Part shown: positions 33,421 through 42,194 of the stretch, piece after piece
How positions within the stretch are numbered: position 1 is the stretch's first letter
Layout of the letters: every line of letters starts with the position of its first letter
Origin: Variovorax sp. PMC12
GTDB taxonomy: Bacteria; Pseudomonadota; Gammaproteobacteria; Burkholderiales; Burkholderiaceae_C
Direction of reading: 5' to 3'
Length of the DNA stretch: 64,000 nucleotides
Assembly: GCF_003019815.1 (NCBI RefSeq)
Contig: NZ_CP027773.1
Location: forward strand, 2,119,001 to 2,183,000
The notes under the pieces: model-generated
What the model saw: only the letters and a program-made list of their open reading frames with translations
Databases searched by the model: none
What the model was told of the DNA's origin: nothing
Translations under genes and position numbers: made by a program

Positions 33421-34260
33421 ATGTTGCAGCTTCATTCCCGTCCTTTCGACTGGACCGTCCGCTTCGGCGCCATCGGCGCGCTCATCGGCACAGGCTTCCT
33501 GTTCGCCGCCGCGCCCGCACTCGCCGATCCGTCGCCGGCGCTCGACCGTTTCAGCTTCTCCGTGGGCGGCTACAACGCCGACCCCAAGTTCAACGCTTCC
33601 GTCAACTCGCCCTACGGCTCGCTGCAGTCGGGCGACATCAAGCCCGGCCGCGTGACCATGCCGCGCGTCAGCGCCGACGTGCTGCTCGGCGACAGCCAGG
33701 GCATTTCCTTCGACTACTACCAATACAAGCGCGACTACTCGGGCGGCATCGCGAGCAACAACAGCTTCGGCAGCTTCGGCTCGCTCAACACCTTCGGCAA
33801 CGCCAACATCAGCACCAAGCTGGACTTCGCCAAGCTGTCGTACAAGTGGTGGATCGGCAGTGGCAACACGGTGCTGGGCCTGGGTGCCGGCGCGGCCTAC
33901 TACCGCGCAACGCTGGGAGCGAGCGCCAGCGCCGTGGTCAACGGACAGGTCGGCACGTACAGCCAGAGTTCGAGCGACAACGCGATCGCGCCGCTGCTGG
34001 AAATCGGCGTGCGCCATGCCATCACGCCGGACCTCCGGCTGTTCGCAGACGCCTCGGGCGTGTGGAAGAACGGCGGCCGCTTCCACGGCAACATCTACAA
34101 CGCCTCCGCGGGTGTGGAGTGGTTCCCGGTGAAGAACGTCGGCTTGGTGCTCGCCTACAACGTGACCAACATCGACCTCACCCGCGACGCCGACTTTGCA
34201 GACACGCGCCTGAAGGTGCGGCTGCAAGGCCCCTCGGCTTTCCTGAAGGCCCGCTTCTAG
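33421..34260 (+). CDS. Outer-membrane beta-barrel protein
   Basis: The 279-residue precursor has a signal peptide (positive N-terminus, hydrophobic 'IGALIGTGFLFAAAPALA') and a mature chain of alternating aromatic/polar strands beginning 'FSFSVGGYNADPKFNASV', with 'ISFDYYQYKRDYSGG', 'DFAKLSYKWWIG' and 'GAGAAYYRATLG', and ending in the aromatic 'AFLKARF' required for barrel assembly. It reads as an eight- to ten-stranded small barrel of the OmpW/OmpX-like kind. Function is unknown. The 204-bp upstream region has no other gene. Confidence 0.75.
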   Translation: MLQLHSRPFDWTVRFGAIGALIGTGFLFAAAPALADPSPALDRFSFSVGGYNADPKFNASVNSPYGSLQSGDIKPGRVTMPRVSADVLLGDSQGISFDYYQYKRDYSGGIASNNSFGSFGSLNTFGNANISTKLDFAKLSYKWWIGSGNTVLGLGAGAAYYRATLGASASAVVNGQVGTYSQSSSDNAIAPLLEIGVRHAITPDLRLFADASGVWKNGGRFHGNIYNASAGVEWFPVKNVGLVLAYNVTNIDLTRDADFADTRLKVRLQGPSAFLKARF

Positions 34261-34359
34261 GCAACGCCGCAGCGGCTGCGCGCAGCCAGTCTTCGCAAGA
34301 CGCGACGCGGGGGCCAGCCTTAGGCTGCGCCCCAACGAACGAAGAACGGAGACATAAGC

Positions 34360-35991
34360 ATGCCTGCAGCCACCACCACGGCCGTCAACGGCCTCGCGCC
34401 CTCGTCGGCCCCGCGCCTCCACGCGCGCATTTCACGCGTAACCCTGGGCGACGTGGTCCATCGCTCCGCGCGCCGCTTCGGCGAGCGCACGGCGCTGATA
34501 GAGGGCGAACATCGCCTCTCCTACCGCGCGCTCGACGCGGCTTCGAACCGCTTCGCGCACCACCTGCTGGACCTGGGCCTCGCCAAGGGAGCGCGCGTGG
34601 GCATGCTGTGCAACAACTCGACCCAGATGGTGATCGCCATGCTGGGCATCCAGAAGGCCGGGCTGGTGTGGGTGCCGATCAACACCGCGCTGGCGGTGGA
34701 CGCCATCGGCTACATCCTTGCGCACGCCGAAGTGCGGCACGTGGTGATCGACAACGCGCTGCACGCGAAGCCGGAGCTGCGTGAACTGCTGCAGGCCACG
34801 GGCGTGTCTCCCCTGCTGTGCGTGCTCGACAGCGACACGCCACCGCCGGGCATCCCGACCGTGCAACAGGCCGTCGCGCAAGGGCCAGAGACGCTGCCCG
34901 ACGTGGACATCGACAGCACCGACCTCGCGCTCATCATGTACACCAGCGGCACCACCGGACGCCAGAAGGGCGTGATGCATTCGCACGCTTCGGTGCATTC
35001 GGTGCTGCTCAGCAACATGGTCGAATGGGGCAGCAGCCCCGAGCGCGCCGATGTGTGGAGCAGCGTGCTGCCGCTGTTCCATTGCGGGCAGCATACGGTG
35101 CTGATGTCGGCGCTGTCGGTGGGTGGCGCGGTGGTCGTGCTGCGCGGCTTCGACCCCGGCGCCATGCTGGCCGCCATCGAGCGCCACAGGATCACCGTGG
35201 CCGTGGGCCTGCCGATGATGTACGGCGCGCTGCTGGCCCATCCGCAGCGCGCCTCACGCGACTTGTCGAGCCTGCGGCTGTGCGTGTATGCGATGGCGCC
35301 GATGTCACGCACGCTGCTGCTGCGCCTGCTCGACGAGTTCTGCCCCAGCTTCGCGCTGGTGTCGGGCCAGACCGAGATGTATCCGGGCGCCACCATCTTC
35401 GAGGCGAGCGAGCAGCGCAAGCGCTTCGGCTCCTACTGGGGCGTGGGCACGCTGGTGAACGAGGTCGCGGTGATGGGCGACGGCGGCGAACTGCTGGCCC
35501 CCGGGCAGGTCGGGGAGATCGTCTTTCGCGGGCCCAACGTGATGCTGGGCTACTACAAGGACCCGGAGGCCACCGCCAATGCCCAGCGCTTCGGCTGGCA
35601 CCACTCCGGCGACCTCGGCAGGATGGACGACGACGGCCAGCTCATCTTCCTCGACCGCCTGAAGGACATGGTGAAGTCGGGCGGCGAGAACGTGCCCTCC
35701 ATCAAGGTCGAGGAAGTGCTGCTGCGCCACCCGGGCGTGATGAACGCCGCCGTGGTGGGCCTGCCGCACGAGCACTGGGGCGAGGCCATCACCGCCTTCG
35801 TGACGCGCCGCCCCGATGCGCCCGCGGACTTCGACGAAGCCGCGCTCACGGCGCACTGCAAGGAGCACCTGGGCGGCTTCGAGGTGCCCAAGCAGATCAT
35901 CTTCCTGGCGGCATTGCCGATGACGTCCACCGGCAAGATCCAGAAGTTCGAGCTGCGCAAGGCGCACCAGGACAACTACACGCGCGGCTGA
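34360..35991 (+). CDS. Acyl-CoA synthetase (AMP-forming), copy 1
   Basis: The 543-residue enzyme has the ANL-superfamily motifs: the P-loop 'LIMYTSGTTGRQKGVMHSH', the A5 motif 'LVSGQTEMYPGA', the A7-A8 region 'GWHHSGDLGRMDDDGQLIFLDR' (core DLG...DR) and the hinge 'KDMVKSGGENV', plus the C-terminal catalytic Lys in 'TSTGKIQKFEL'. It activates a carboxylic acid to its CoA thioester through an acyl-AMP. The substrate is unknown; similarity in style is to long-chain and aromatic acid ligases. Its last 16 bases overlap the convergent second ligase gene. Confidence 0.88.
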   Translation: MPAATTTAVNGLAPSSAPRLHARISRVTLGDVVHRSARRFGERTALIEGEHRLSYRALDAASNRFAHHLLDLGLAKGARVGMLCNNSTQMVIAMLGIQKAGLVWVPINTALAVDAIGYILAHAEVRHVVIDNALHAKPELRELLQATGVSPLLCVLDSDTPPPGIPTVQQAVAQGPETLPDVDIDSTDLALIMYTSGTTGRQKGVMHSHASVHSVLLSNMVEWGSSPERADVWSSVLPLFHCGQHTVLMSALSVGGAVVVLRGFDPGAMLAAIERHRITVAVGLPMMYGALLAHPQRASRDLSSLRLCVYAMAPMSRTLLLRLLDEFCPSFALVSGQTEMYPGATIFEASEQRKRFGSYWGVGTLVNEVAVMGDGGELLAPGQVGEIVFRGPNVMLGYYKDPEATANAQRFGWHHSGDLGRMDDDGQLIFLDRLKDMVKSGGENVPSIKVEEVLLRHPGVMNAAVVGLPHEHWGEAITAFVTRRPDAPADFDEAALTAHCKEHLGGFEVPKQIIFLAALPMTSTGKIQKFELRKAHQDNYTRG

Positions 35992-37526
35992 CCGGCGGCC
36001 TGCAGCAGCGTCGCGCGCACGTCTTTCTTCAGCACCTTGCCCACCTTGGAGCGCGGCAGGTCGAGCCATACCTCGATCTGCTTGGGCGCCTTCACGCTGC
36101 CTATGCGCGACTTGGCGAAGGCCTTGATCTCTTCCACGTCGACCTGCCGCCCGGCATGCAGCTGCAGAACGGCCACCACGCGCTCGCCCCACTTCTCGTC
36201 GGGCAGGCCGACCACCGCGCTGTCCTGCACGTCGGGGTGCTGCATCAGCGCCTGCTCCACCTCGGCGGAGTAGACGTTGAAGCCGCCGGAGATGATCATG
36301 TCCTTGGCGCGGTCGACGATGTACAGGTAGCCGTCGGCATCGAGGTAGCCGATGTCGCCCGTGTGGTGCCAGCCGAAGCGGCTCGCTTCCTCGGTGGCGC
36401 GCGGGTCCTTGTAGTAGCCCTGCATCACGAGCGAGCCGCGCACCACGATCTCTCCGCTCTCGCCGGCGGGTAGCAACGCGCCATCGCCGTTCATCACGCC
36501 CACCTGCACCAGCGGCCCAGGCCGGCCGGCCGATGAAAGCCGATGGCGCGCCACGGTGCCGTCGGCATTGAAGTGCTCGCGCGGCGACATCATCGAGATC
36601 ATCATCGGCGCCTCGGTCTGGCCGAAGAGCTGCGCCATGACGGGGCCGATCTTGTGCAGCGCCTCCTCGAGCCGCGCGGCCGACATGGGCGCGGCCCCGT
36701 ACCAGAAGCATTGCAGCGAATCGAGCTGCGCCGAGGCGAGCTGCGGATGCTGCAGCAGCATGTAGATGAGCGTGGGCGGCAGGAAGGTGTGGGTGATCTG
36801 GTGCGACTCGATGAGCCCGAGGAACTCGCCCAGGTCGGGCCTGGGCATGATCACCACCCGCCCGCCGAGCGCCATCACCGGCAGGCACAGCACGCCGGCC
36901 GCATGCGTGAGCGGCGCAAGCGCCAGGTAGGCGGGCCGGCCTTCGAAGGGATAGCCCATGAGCGTCAGCGCCGACATCGCCTCGAGGTTGCGGCCCGACA
37001 GCATCACGCCCTTGGGCTGGCCGGTGGTGCCGCCGGTGCCGGCGATCATGGCCACGTCGTCGGGCGGAGAGATGTCGATGGGCGAGTCGTCCAGCCCTTC
37101 GAGCCAGTCTTCCAGCGAGGGCGCGAAGGGCTGCCGCCCGTCGAGGCAGACCAGCGCCCGCAGCTTGGGCAACTGCGGGCGCATATGGCCGACCATGTCG
37201 GCGTAGTTGCCGTGGAAGAGCAGGCACGTGCAGTCGAACGCATCGAGCACGAAGGCGTTCTCGCTCGCCTCGTTGCGCGGGTTGACCGGGCACCACACGC
37301 AGCCCGCGCGCGAGATGCCGAAGACCGTGGCGAAAGCCGTCGCGTCGTTGCTCGAGAGCACGGCCACCTTGTCCCCCGGCCGCACGCCGGCGCGCTGCAG
37401 GCCGCGTGCCACGCGCCAGCTGATGCGCTGCACCTGGGCATAGCTCAGGTCGGCGGCGCCCAGGGTCAGGCACGGCGCATGGGCACCCAGCTGGGCGCCC
37501 TTGTCGAGGTAGTCGACGAGGCGCAT
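35976..37526 (-). CDS. Acyl-CoA synthetase (AMP-forming), copy 2
   Basis: A 516-residue paralogue of the convergent ligase, with 'VAMIAGTGGTTGQPKGVMLS' as P-loop (Gly-rich variant of the usual TSGTTG), 'QLFGQTEAPMMIS' as A5, 'FGWHHTGDIGYLDADGYLYI' for A7 and the hinge 'KDMIISGGFNVYS'; the catalytic Lys is in 'RSKVGKVLKKDV'. I placed the start at 37526 (MRLVDYLDKGAQ), 4 bp after the stop of the saccharopine-dehydrogenase-like gene, so the two are translated together. Substrate unknown; the operon suggests a multi-step acid catabolic or modification route. Confidence 0.88.
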   Translation of the reverse strand: MRLVDYLDKGAQLGAHAPCLTLGAADLSYAQVQRISWRVARGLQRAGVRPGDKVAVLSSNDATAFATVFGISRAGCVWCPVNPRNEASENAFVLDAFDCTCLLFHGNYADMVGHMRPQLPKLRALVCLDGRQPFAPSLEDWLEGLDDSPIDISPPDDVAMIAGTGGTTGQPKGVMLSGRNLEAMSALTLMGYPFEGRPAYLALAPLTHAAGVLCLPVMALGGRVVIMPRPDLGEFLGLIESHQITHTFLPPTLIYMLLQHPQLASAQLDSLQCFWYGAAPMSAARLEEALHKIGPVMAQLFGQTEAPMMISMMSPREHFNADGTVARHRLSSAGRPGPLVQVGVMNGDGALLPAGESGEIVVRGSLVMQGYYKDPRATEEASRFGWHHTGDIGYLDADGYLYIVDRAKDMIISGGFNVYSAEVEQALMQHPDVQDSAVVGLPDEKWGERVVAVLQLHAGRQVDVEEIKAFAKSRIGSVKAPKQIEVWLDLPRSKVGKVLKKDVRATLLQAAGQPRV

Positions 37527-37530
37527 GGCG

Positions 37531-38667
37531 TCAGCCCAGCCGCGTGAGCGCCGGCTCCTGCACCAGCCCGAAGCTGCGCAGCGCACCCAGCAGCTCGCGA
37601 TGCCCGAAGGCCTGGCAACCCGAGGCGAAGCCGGCCCGCCTGGGCGGCTGCTGCAGCAGCGAGGCGGCGGCATAGGCCTGCAGCAAGCCGGTCTGCTTGT
37701 AGTTGCAGTTGCCGAAGATCACGCAGTGCACACGGCCCAGCGGACCGGAGGCATGCACAGAATCGACGGACTTGTTGATGCGCGGGTTCTCGCGCGGGGG
37801 CATGGTGTTCATCACGCCCGCCGCCGTCTTGGCCAGCGCGGCATAGCGGTCTTCGTCGTTCATGCCCTCGGTGGCCTTGAGCGCGGCGGCGACGATCTGC
37901 GGCACGCCCTGCATCAGCGCCTTGTTGAAGACGCCGCCGAGCACCTTCACGTTGGCCACGCGCGGATCGCGCTTGAACCACACCGGGTGCGAGGTGCCGC
38001 CCCATGGCAATGCCAGCGCCGCCTCGTGCTGGCCCGGAATCGACAGGTGGTACAGGCCGGCGTCGGGTTGCCATTCGACGTACTCGTTCTGCTCCAGGTA
38101 GTAGGCCTTGGACGTGGCCGCATTGACCAGGATGGTCTGGGTCGACGCGATGGTCGGGCTGCCGCCCCAGAACACGGCGATGTCCAGCGTGTCGAGCCCC
38201 GGCGTCTCCAGGCACAGTTGCGCCGCGATCTCGCCGGTGGTGTACATCTGCGCCAAGCCCGGCGAGAGCAGCAGGCCGGCCTTGGCGAACCTGTCGCCCC
38301 ATTTGCGCTCCAGCGTGATGAGCCAGTCCTGCTCGCCGGTGGTGTCGGTGTAGTGGCATCCGGCGGCCAGGCAGGCCTCGACGACCTCGGGACCGAACTT
38401 GGCGAAAGGCCCCACGGTGTTCAGCACCACCGATGCGCCTGTGAAGAGCTCTGTGAGCGCGCCCACCGAATGCGCCACTTCCACCACCTCGTAGTTCGCG
38501 GTCTCTATGCCGGGCACGTTGGACTTCATCGCCGCTTCCACCTTCTGCGCGCTGCGTCCCGCTGCAACGAAGGGAATGTTGTACTCGCGCAGATACTCGC
38601 AGATCAGTCGGCCGGTGTAGCCGGAGGCGCCGTAGACGACGACGGGTTTCTTCTTGCTGCTGCTCAT
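37531..38667 (-). CDS. Saccharopine dehydrogenase-like / trans-acting enoyl reductase-like protein
   Basis: The 378-residue protein begins with a Rossmann loop, 'PVVVYGASGYTGRLICEYL', followed by 'AAGRSAQKVEAAM' and 'GASVVLNTVGPFAKFG', and 'AGCHYTDTTGEQDW', the pattern of NAD(P)-dependent saccharopine-dehydrogenase-like proteins. In mycobacteria a branch acts as trans-acting enoyl reductases on acyl chains, which fits a neighbouring acyl-CoA ligase better than lysine metabolism does. The assignment to that branch is inference. It is 25 bp after the SDR gene and 4 bp before the ligase. Confidence 0.75.
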   Translation of the reverse strand: MSSSKKKPVVVYGASGYTGRLICEYLREYNIPFVAAGRSAQKVEAAMKSNVPGIETANYEVVEVAHSVGALTELFTGASVVLNTVGPFAKFGPEVVEACLAAGCHYTDTTGEQDWLITLERKWGDRFAKAGLLLSPGLAQMYTTGEIAAQLCLETPGLDTLDIAVFWGGSPTIASTQTILVNAATSKAYYLEQNEYVEWQPDAGLYHLSIPGQHEAALALPWGGTSHPVWFKRDPRVANVKVLGGVFNKALMQGVPQIVAAALKATEGMNDEDRYAALAKTAAGVMNTMPPRENPRINKSVDSVHASGPLGRVHCVIFGNCNYKQTGLLQAYAAASLLQQPPRRAGFASGCQAFGHRELLGALRSFGLVQEPALTRLG

Positions 38668-38692
38668 GTTGTGTCTCCTTGATGCCGTGTGC

Positions 38693-39496
38693 TCACATGC
38701 CCATGCCGCCGTCCACCGCGAGGCCGGCGCCGGTGATGAACCGGGCTGCGTCGCTGCAGAGGAAGACCACCACGTCGGCCATGTCGCCGACCTCGCCCAG
38801 GCGCCCGAGCGGCGTCTGGCCGACCACGTCGCCCACGGCCGCTTCCACGCTGGGCGCGAGCCCAGCGGCCACGATGTCGTTGGCGAGCTTCATGCCCATG
38901 TCCGTGGGCACCAGCCCGGGGTAGATGCAGTTCACGCGCACGCCGTAGCCCAGCTTGCCGGACTCCATGGCGGCCACGCGCGTGGCGCGGTCGACCGCCG
39001 ACTTGGTGGCCGAGTAGCCGGCGATGGCCGGGAAGGCGATGGTGGCCGCGACCGACGCGATGTTGACCACCGCCCCGCCGCCGCCCGCGCTGCCGCCGGG
39101 GCGCATCGCGCGGAACGCGTGCTTCATGCCGAGCAGCGTGCCGGCCACGTTGACGTCGAGCATGCGACGCAGGTCGTCGCCGTCGACATCGATCACCAGA
39201 GAGGTGATCTCGATGCCCGCGTTGTTGACGAGGATGTCGAAGCCGCCGAGCTCCTTCACCGTGGTCTCGGTGGCCGAGGCCCAGTCGCCGTCCTTCGTGA
39301 CGTCGAGCGGAACGAAGCCCACCTTCGCGCCTGAAGAAGAAAGCCGGGTGGCGGTCTCACGCCCGAGGTCGGCGAGCACGTCGCCGATCATCACGGACGC
39401 ACCGGCCGCCGCCAGCGCTTCGGCAATGCTCGCGCCAATGCCGCGCGCGCCGCCCGTCACGAGCGCACGGCGCCCTTTCAAGTCGAACTTGGCCAT
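38693..39496 (-). CDS. SDR family oxidoreductase
   Basis: A classical short-chain dehydrogenase of 267 residues. The cofactor loop is 'ALVTGGARGIGASIAEAL', the NNAG motif is 'DILVNNAGIE', the catalytic Ser lies in 'VVNIASVAATIAF' and the Tyr/Lys pair in 'AGYSATKSAVDRA'; it closes with 'ITGAGLAVDGGMGM'. An acidic residue after strand 2 ('MIGDVLADL') favours NAD(H). I chose the ATG at 39496 (MAKFDLKGRRALV). It is the first gene of the SDR, enoyl-reductase-like and ligase operon, 55 bp from a palindromic operator. Confidence 0.92.
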   Translation of the reverse strand: MAKFDLKGRRALVTGGARGIGASIAEALAAAGASVMIGDVLADLGRETATRLSSSGAKVGFVPLDVTKDGDWASATETTVKELGGFDILVNNAGIEITSLVIDVDGDDLRRMLDVNVAGTLLGMKHAFRAMRPGGSAGGGGAVVNIASVAATIAFPAIAGYSATKSAVDRATRVAAMESGKLGYGVRVNCIYPGLVPTDMGMKLANDIVAAGLAPSVEAAVGDVVGQTPLGRLGEVGDMADVVVFLCSDAARFITGAGLAVDGGMGM

Positions 39497-39550
39497 CACT
39501 TGTCTCCTGTGGATATGTTTGTGAGATGGAGCGGCCATGCTAGAAATCGA

Positions 39551-39587
39551 CTTGACACGTGTCAAGGATTTATTTGACGAGTGTCAA
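39551..39587. promoter_or_regulatory. Two tandem palindromes, probable TetR operators
   Basis: CTTGACACGTGTCAAG at 39551-39566 is a perfect 16-bp inverted repeat. TTGACGAGTGTCAA at 39574-39587 repeats its core with two central mismatches, centre to centre 22 bp, about two helical turns. Both lie between the divergent SDR operon (start 39496) and the TetR gene (start about 39680). The TTGAC elements may also serve as -35 boxes. Confidence 0.8.
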
Positions 39588-39679
39588 GAATCCATAGAAT
39601 GGCATGCGTGACACGCCGGATGCGGGTTCTTCCGCTTGCGTGCTATGGTTTGCAATCAACACGGATACAGGGGGCCGGC

Positions 39680-40387
39680 ATGCAAGCGGTCCGTTTTGAA
39701 ATGACGACAGAACAACGCTCAACAAAGAAGCAAGCGGAGCGCGTGCCCAAGGCAAGGATCGACAAGTTCTCGGAGCGGCGTGCGGAACTGGGCGAGGCCG
39801 CGCTCACCACATTGGCCGCGCTGGGCTATGCGCGCACCAGCCTGCGCGAGATCGCGCAGAACTCCGAGTTCTCGCACGGCGTGCTGCATTACTACTTCAG
39901 CGACAAGATCGACCTGATCATCTGCAGCGTCAAGCAGTACAAGGCGCGCTGCGTCACCCGCTACGACCATGCGGTCGACAGCGCGAACACCTGCGACGAG
40001 CTGATGGAAGGCTTCCTGCAGAGCCTGGCCGACACGCTGCGCGACGAAGGCCATGTGCACCGCCTCTGGTACGACCTGCGTTCCCAGGCCCTGTTCGAGG
40101 AAGCGTTCCGCTCCGACGTCGTGCAGATCGACAAGAGCCTGGAAGACATGATCTGGCGCATCATGAGCCGCTTTGCCGAGCTGTCCGGCGAAGACCCCGG
40201 CTTGACGCCTTCGGCCACCTACGCGCTGTTCGACGGGCTGTTCCAGCAGGCGCTGCTCAAGCATCTTTCGGGCGACGCCGGCGCGGTGGCCGCGATGCAG
40301 GCCGACGTGCGGCAGTCCATCGTGCGGCTGTTCTCGCTGCAGGCCAAGCCCGCGCCGGCAGCACGCAAGCGCGCTCAACGCGTGTGA
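39680..40387 (+). CDS. TetR family transcriptional regulator
   Basis: The product is about 235 residues. The DNA-binding domain has 'RRAELGEAALTTLAALGYAR' then 'TSLREIAQNSEFSHGVLHYYF' (trimmed) and 'SDKIDLIICSVKQYKARC'. The C-terminal part resembles the BetI-like ligand domain, with 'HRLWYDLRSQALFEEAFR'. Start options are 39680 (MQAVRFEM, preceded by GGGGCC) and 39701 (MTTEQRST); the first is used here. It is divergent from the SDR operon, with the palindrome pair between, and so is its likely repressor. The inducer is probably an acyl-CoA or the acid substrate. Confidence 0.85.
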   Translation: MQAVRFEMTTEQRSTKKQAERVPKARIDKFSERRAELGEAALTTLAALGYARTSLREIAQNSEFSHGVLHYYFSDKIDLIICSVKQYKARCVTRYDHAVDSANTCDELMEGFLQSLADTLRDEGHVHRLWYDLRSQALFEEAFRSDVVQIDKSLEDMIWRIMSRFAELSGEDPGLTPSATYALFDGLFQQALLKHLSGDAGAVAAMQADVRQSIVRLFSLQAKPAPAARKRAQRV

Positions 40388-40453
40388 GGCGATGCGATCG
40401 CACGTGCGATCATCTTTTTCAGGACCTCACGTGCGCCTTCGCGTCTTCCGTAC

Positions 40454-41413
40454 ATGCCTCCCTTCAACACCGCCTACCGGCGGACCTTGCTCGCCGGCCG
40501 ACTCACCCTGGGCCTGATGACGCCCGTGGCCCGCGCCAACGGCGCCATGGCCGACCCCGAGGCGGAGCGCGAGGTTGCCGCCCTCGCCGACCGGCTCGGC
40601 TTTGCCGCGCTGTGGACGCGCGACGTGCCGGTGATGGTGCCGCAGGGCGAAGAAATATCGGTGCTCGACGAACCCTTCGTGTGGCTCGCGATGCTGGCGG
40701 GCGCCACGCGGCGCATCGCGCTCGGCACGGCCGCGGCGGTGCTGCCGCTGCGCCATCCGCTGCATGTGGCCAAGGCGGCGCTGTCGCTGAACCGGCTGTC
40801 CGGCGAGCGCTTCATCCTCGGCCTGGGCTCCGGCGACCGCGAGGCCGAGTTCGCCATCTTCAGGCAAGACATCGCGCTGCGCGGCGACGCTTTCCGCGAG
40901 CGCTGGAACCTGGTGCGCTCGGCGCTCTCGCCCGATGAAGCCGGCCGCGCCGCGCTGCGCGAAGCCACCGGCGGCCACGACCTGATGGCGCCACCCGACG
41001 AACGCATCGGCATGCTGGTGGTGGGCTCGGCGCGCCAGTCGCTGCAATGGACCGCCGCCCATGCCGACGGCTGGGCCACCTACCACCGCGACGAGGCACG
41101 CCAGCAGGGCCGCATCGGCCTGTGGCAGACCGCGCTGCGCGAGCGCGCGGACGGCGAGGCCAAGCCTTTCATCCAGTCGCTGCAGATCGACCTGCTCGAA
41201 GACCCCGCCGCGCCGGCCGAGCCCATCGAGCTCGGCCTGCGCACCGGGCGCGACGCGCTGGTGGCCTATCTCGATCGCATGGAAGACGCCGGCGTGGCGC
41301 ATGTGCTGATGAACGTGGTGCGCGGCCTCCGGCCCGCCACGGAGGTGGTCGAGGAACTGGGGCGCGAGGTGTTGCCGCGGCTGCAAGGCCACGCACACAC
41401 GCCGGCGGCCTGA
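40454..41413 (+). CDS. LLM class flavin-dependent oxidoreductase
   Basis: This 319-residue luciferase-like TIM-barrel protein has 'LTLGLMTPVAR' as strand 1, 'EREVAALADRLGFAALWTRD' as the typical helix-strand, 'ATRRIALGTAAAVLPLRHPLH', 'LNRLSGERFILGLGSGDREAEF' and 'SLQWTAAHADGWATYHR'. Such enzymes use FMN or F420 as reduced cofactor; the betaproteobacterial setting favours FMNH2 supplied by a separate reductase. Substrate is unknown. It follows the TetR gene by 66 bp on the same strand. Confidence 0.85.
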   Translation: MPPFNTAYRRTLLAGRLTLGLMTPVARANGAMADPEAEREVAALADRLGFAALWTRDVPVMVPQGEEISVLDEPFVWLAMLAGATRRIALGTAAAVLPLRHPLHVAKAALSLNRLSGERFILGLGSGDREAEFAIFRQDIALRGDAFRERWNLVRSALSPDEAGRAALREATGGHDLMAPPDERIGMLVVGSARQSLQWTAAHADGWATYHRDEARQQGRIGLWQTALRERADGEAKPFIQSLQIDLLEDPAAPAEPIELGLRTGRDALVAYLDRMEDAGVAHVLMNVVRGLRPATEVVEELGREVLPRLQGHAHTPAA

Positions 41414-41464
41414 CCCGTGCAGAATCCGGCGCTTGCAGTTTCCGTGAACCCAAGGACACCATCC

Positions 41465-42169
41465 ATGACCGATCTCTCGAGCTTCCCCATCACGAAGAAA
41501 TGGCCCGCGCAGCACCCTGAACGGCTGCAGCTGTATTCGCTGCCCACGCCCAACGGCGTGAAGGTGTCGATCATGCTGGAGGAAACCGGCCTGCCCTACG
41601 AGCCGCACCTCGTGAGCTTCGAGACCAACGACCAGATGTCGCCGGAGTTCCTCTCGCTCAACCCGAACAACAAGATTCCCGCCATCCTCGACCCCGAAGG
41701 CCCGGGCGGCAAGCCGCTGGCGCTGTTCGAGTCGGGCGCGATCCTGGTGTACCTGGCCGAGAAGACCGGCGAGTTCATTCCGCAGGACGCCGCCGGCCGC
41801 TACCAGACCCTGCAGTGGGTGATGTTCCAGATGGGCGGCATCGGCCCGATGTTCGGCCAGCTCGGCTTCTTCAACAAGTTCGCCGGCAAGGACTACGAGG
41901 ACAAGCGCCCGCGCGACCGCTACGTGGGCGAATCGAAGCGCCTGCTCGGCGTGCTCGACAGGCACCTCGCGAACCGCGAATGGATCATGGGCGACAGCTA
42001 CACCATCGCCGACATCGCCACCTTCCCGTGGATCCGCAATCTCGTCGGCTTCTACGAGGCCGGCGAGCTGGTGGGCTTCAACGATTTCACGAACGTCGCC
42101 CGCGTGCTCGAAGCCTTCGTGGCGCGGCCCGCCGTCGTCAAGGGACTGGGCATTCCCAAGCGCGGCTGA
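41465..42169 (+). CDS. Glutathione S-transferase, YfcG/Ure2-like
   Basis: A 234-residue GST. The N-terminal domain reads 'LQLYSLPTPNGVKVSIMLEE' and the thiol-binding loop 'SLNPNNKIPAILDP', a feature of the Nu/Ure2p-like group in which Thr/Asn replace Cys/Ser ('PTPNG'). The C-terminal domain has 'WVMFQMGGIGPMFGQLGFF' and 'EWIMGDSYTIADIATFPWI'. Such proteins often act as disulfide-bond reductases with two glutathiones. The ATG at 41465 gives the usual N-terminus. Confidence 0.88.
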   Translation: MTDLSSFPITKKWPAQHPERLQLYSLPTPNGVKVSIMLEETGLPYEPHLVSFETNDQMSPEFLSLNPNNKIPAILDPEGPGGKPLALFESGAILVYLAEKTGEFIPQDAAGRYQTLQWVMFQMGGIGPMFGQLGFFNKFAGKDYEDKRPRDRYVGESKRLLGVLDRHLANREWIMGDSYTIADIATFPWIRNLVGFYEAGELVGFNDFTNVARVLEAFVARPAVVKGLGIPKRG

Positions 42170-42194
42170 ACGGGCCGCGCTCATCGGCGCACTC

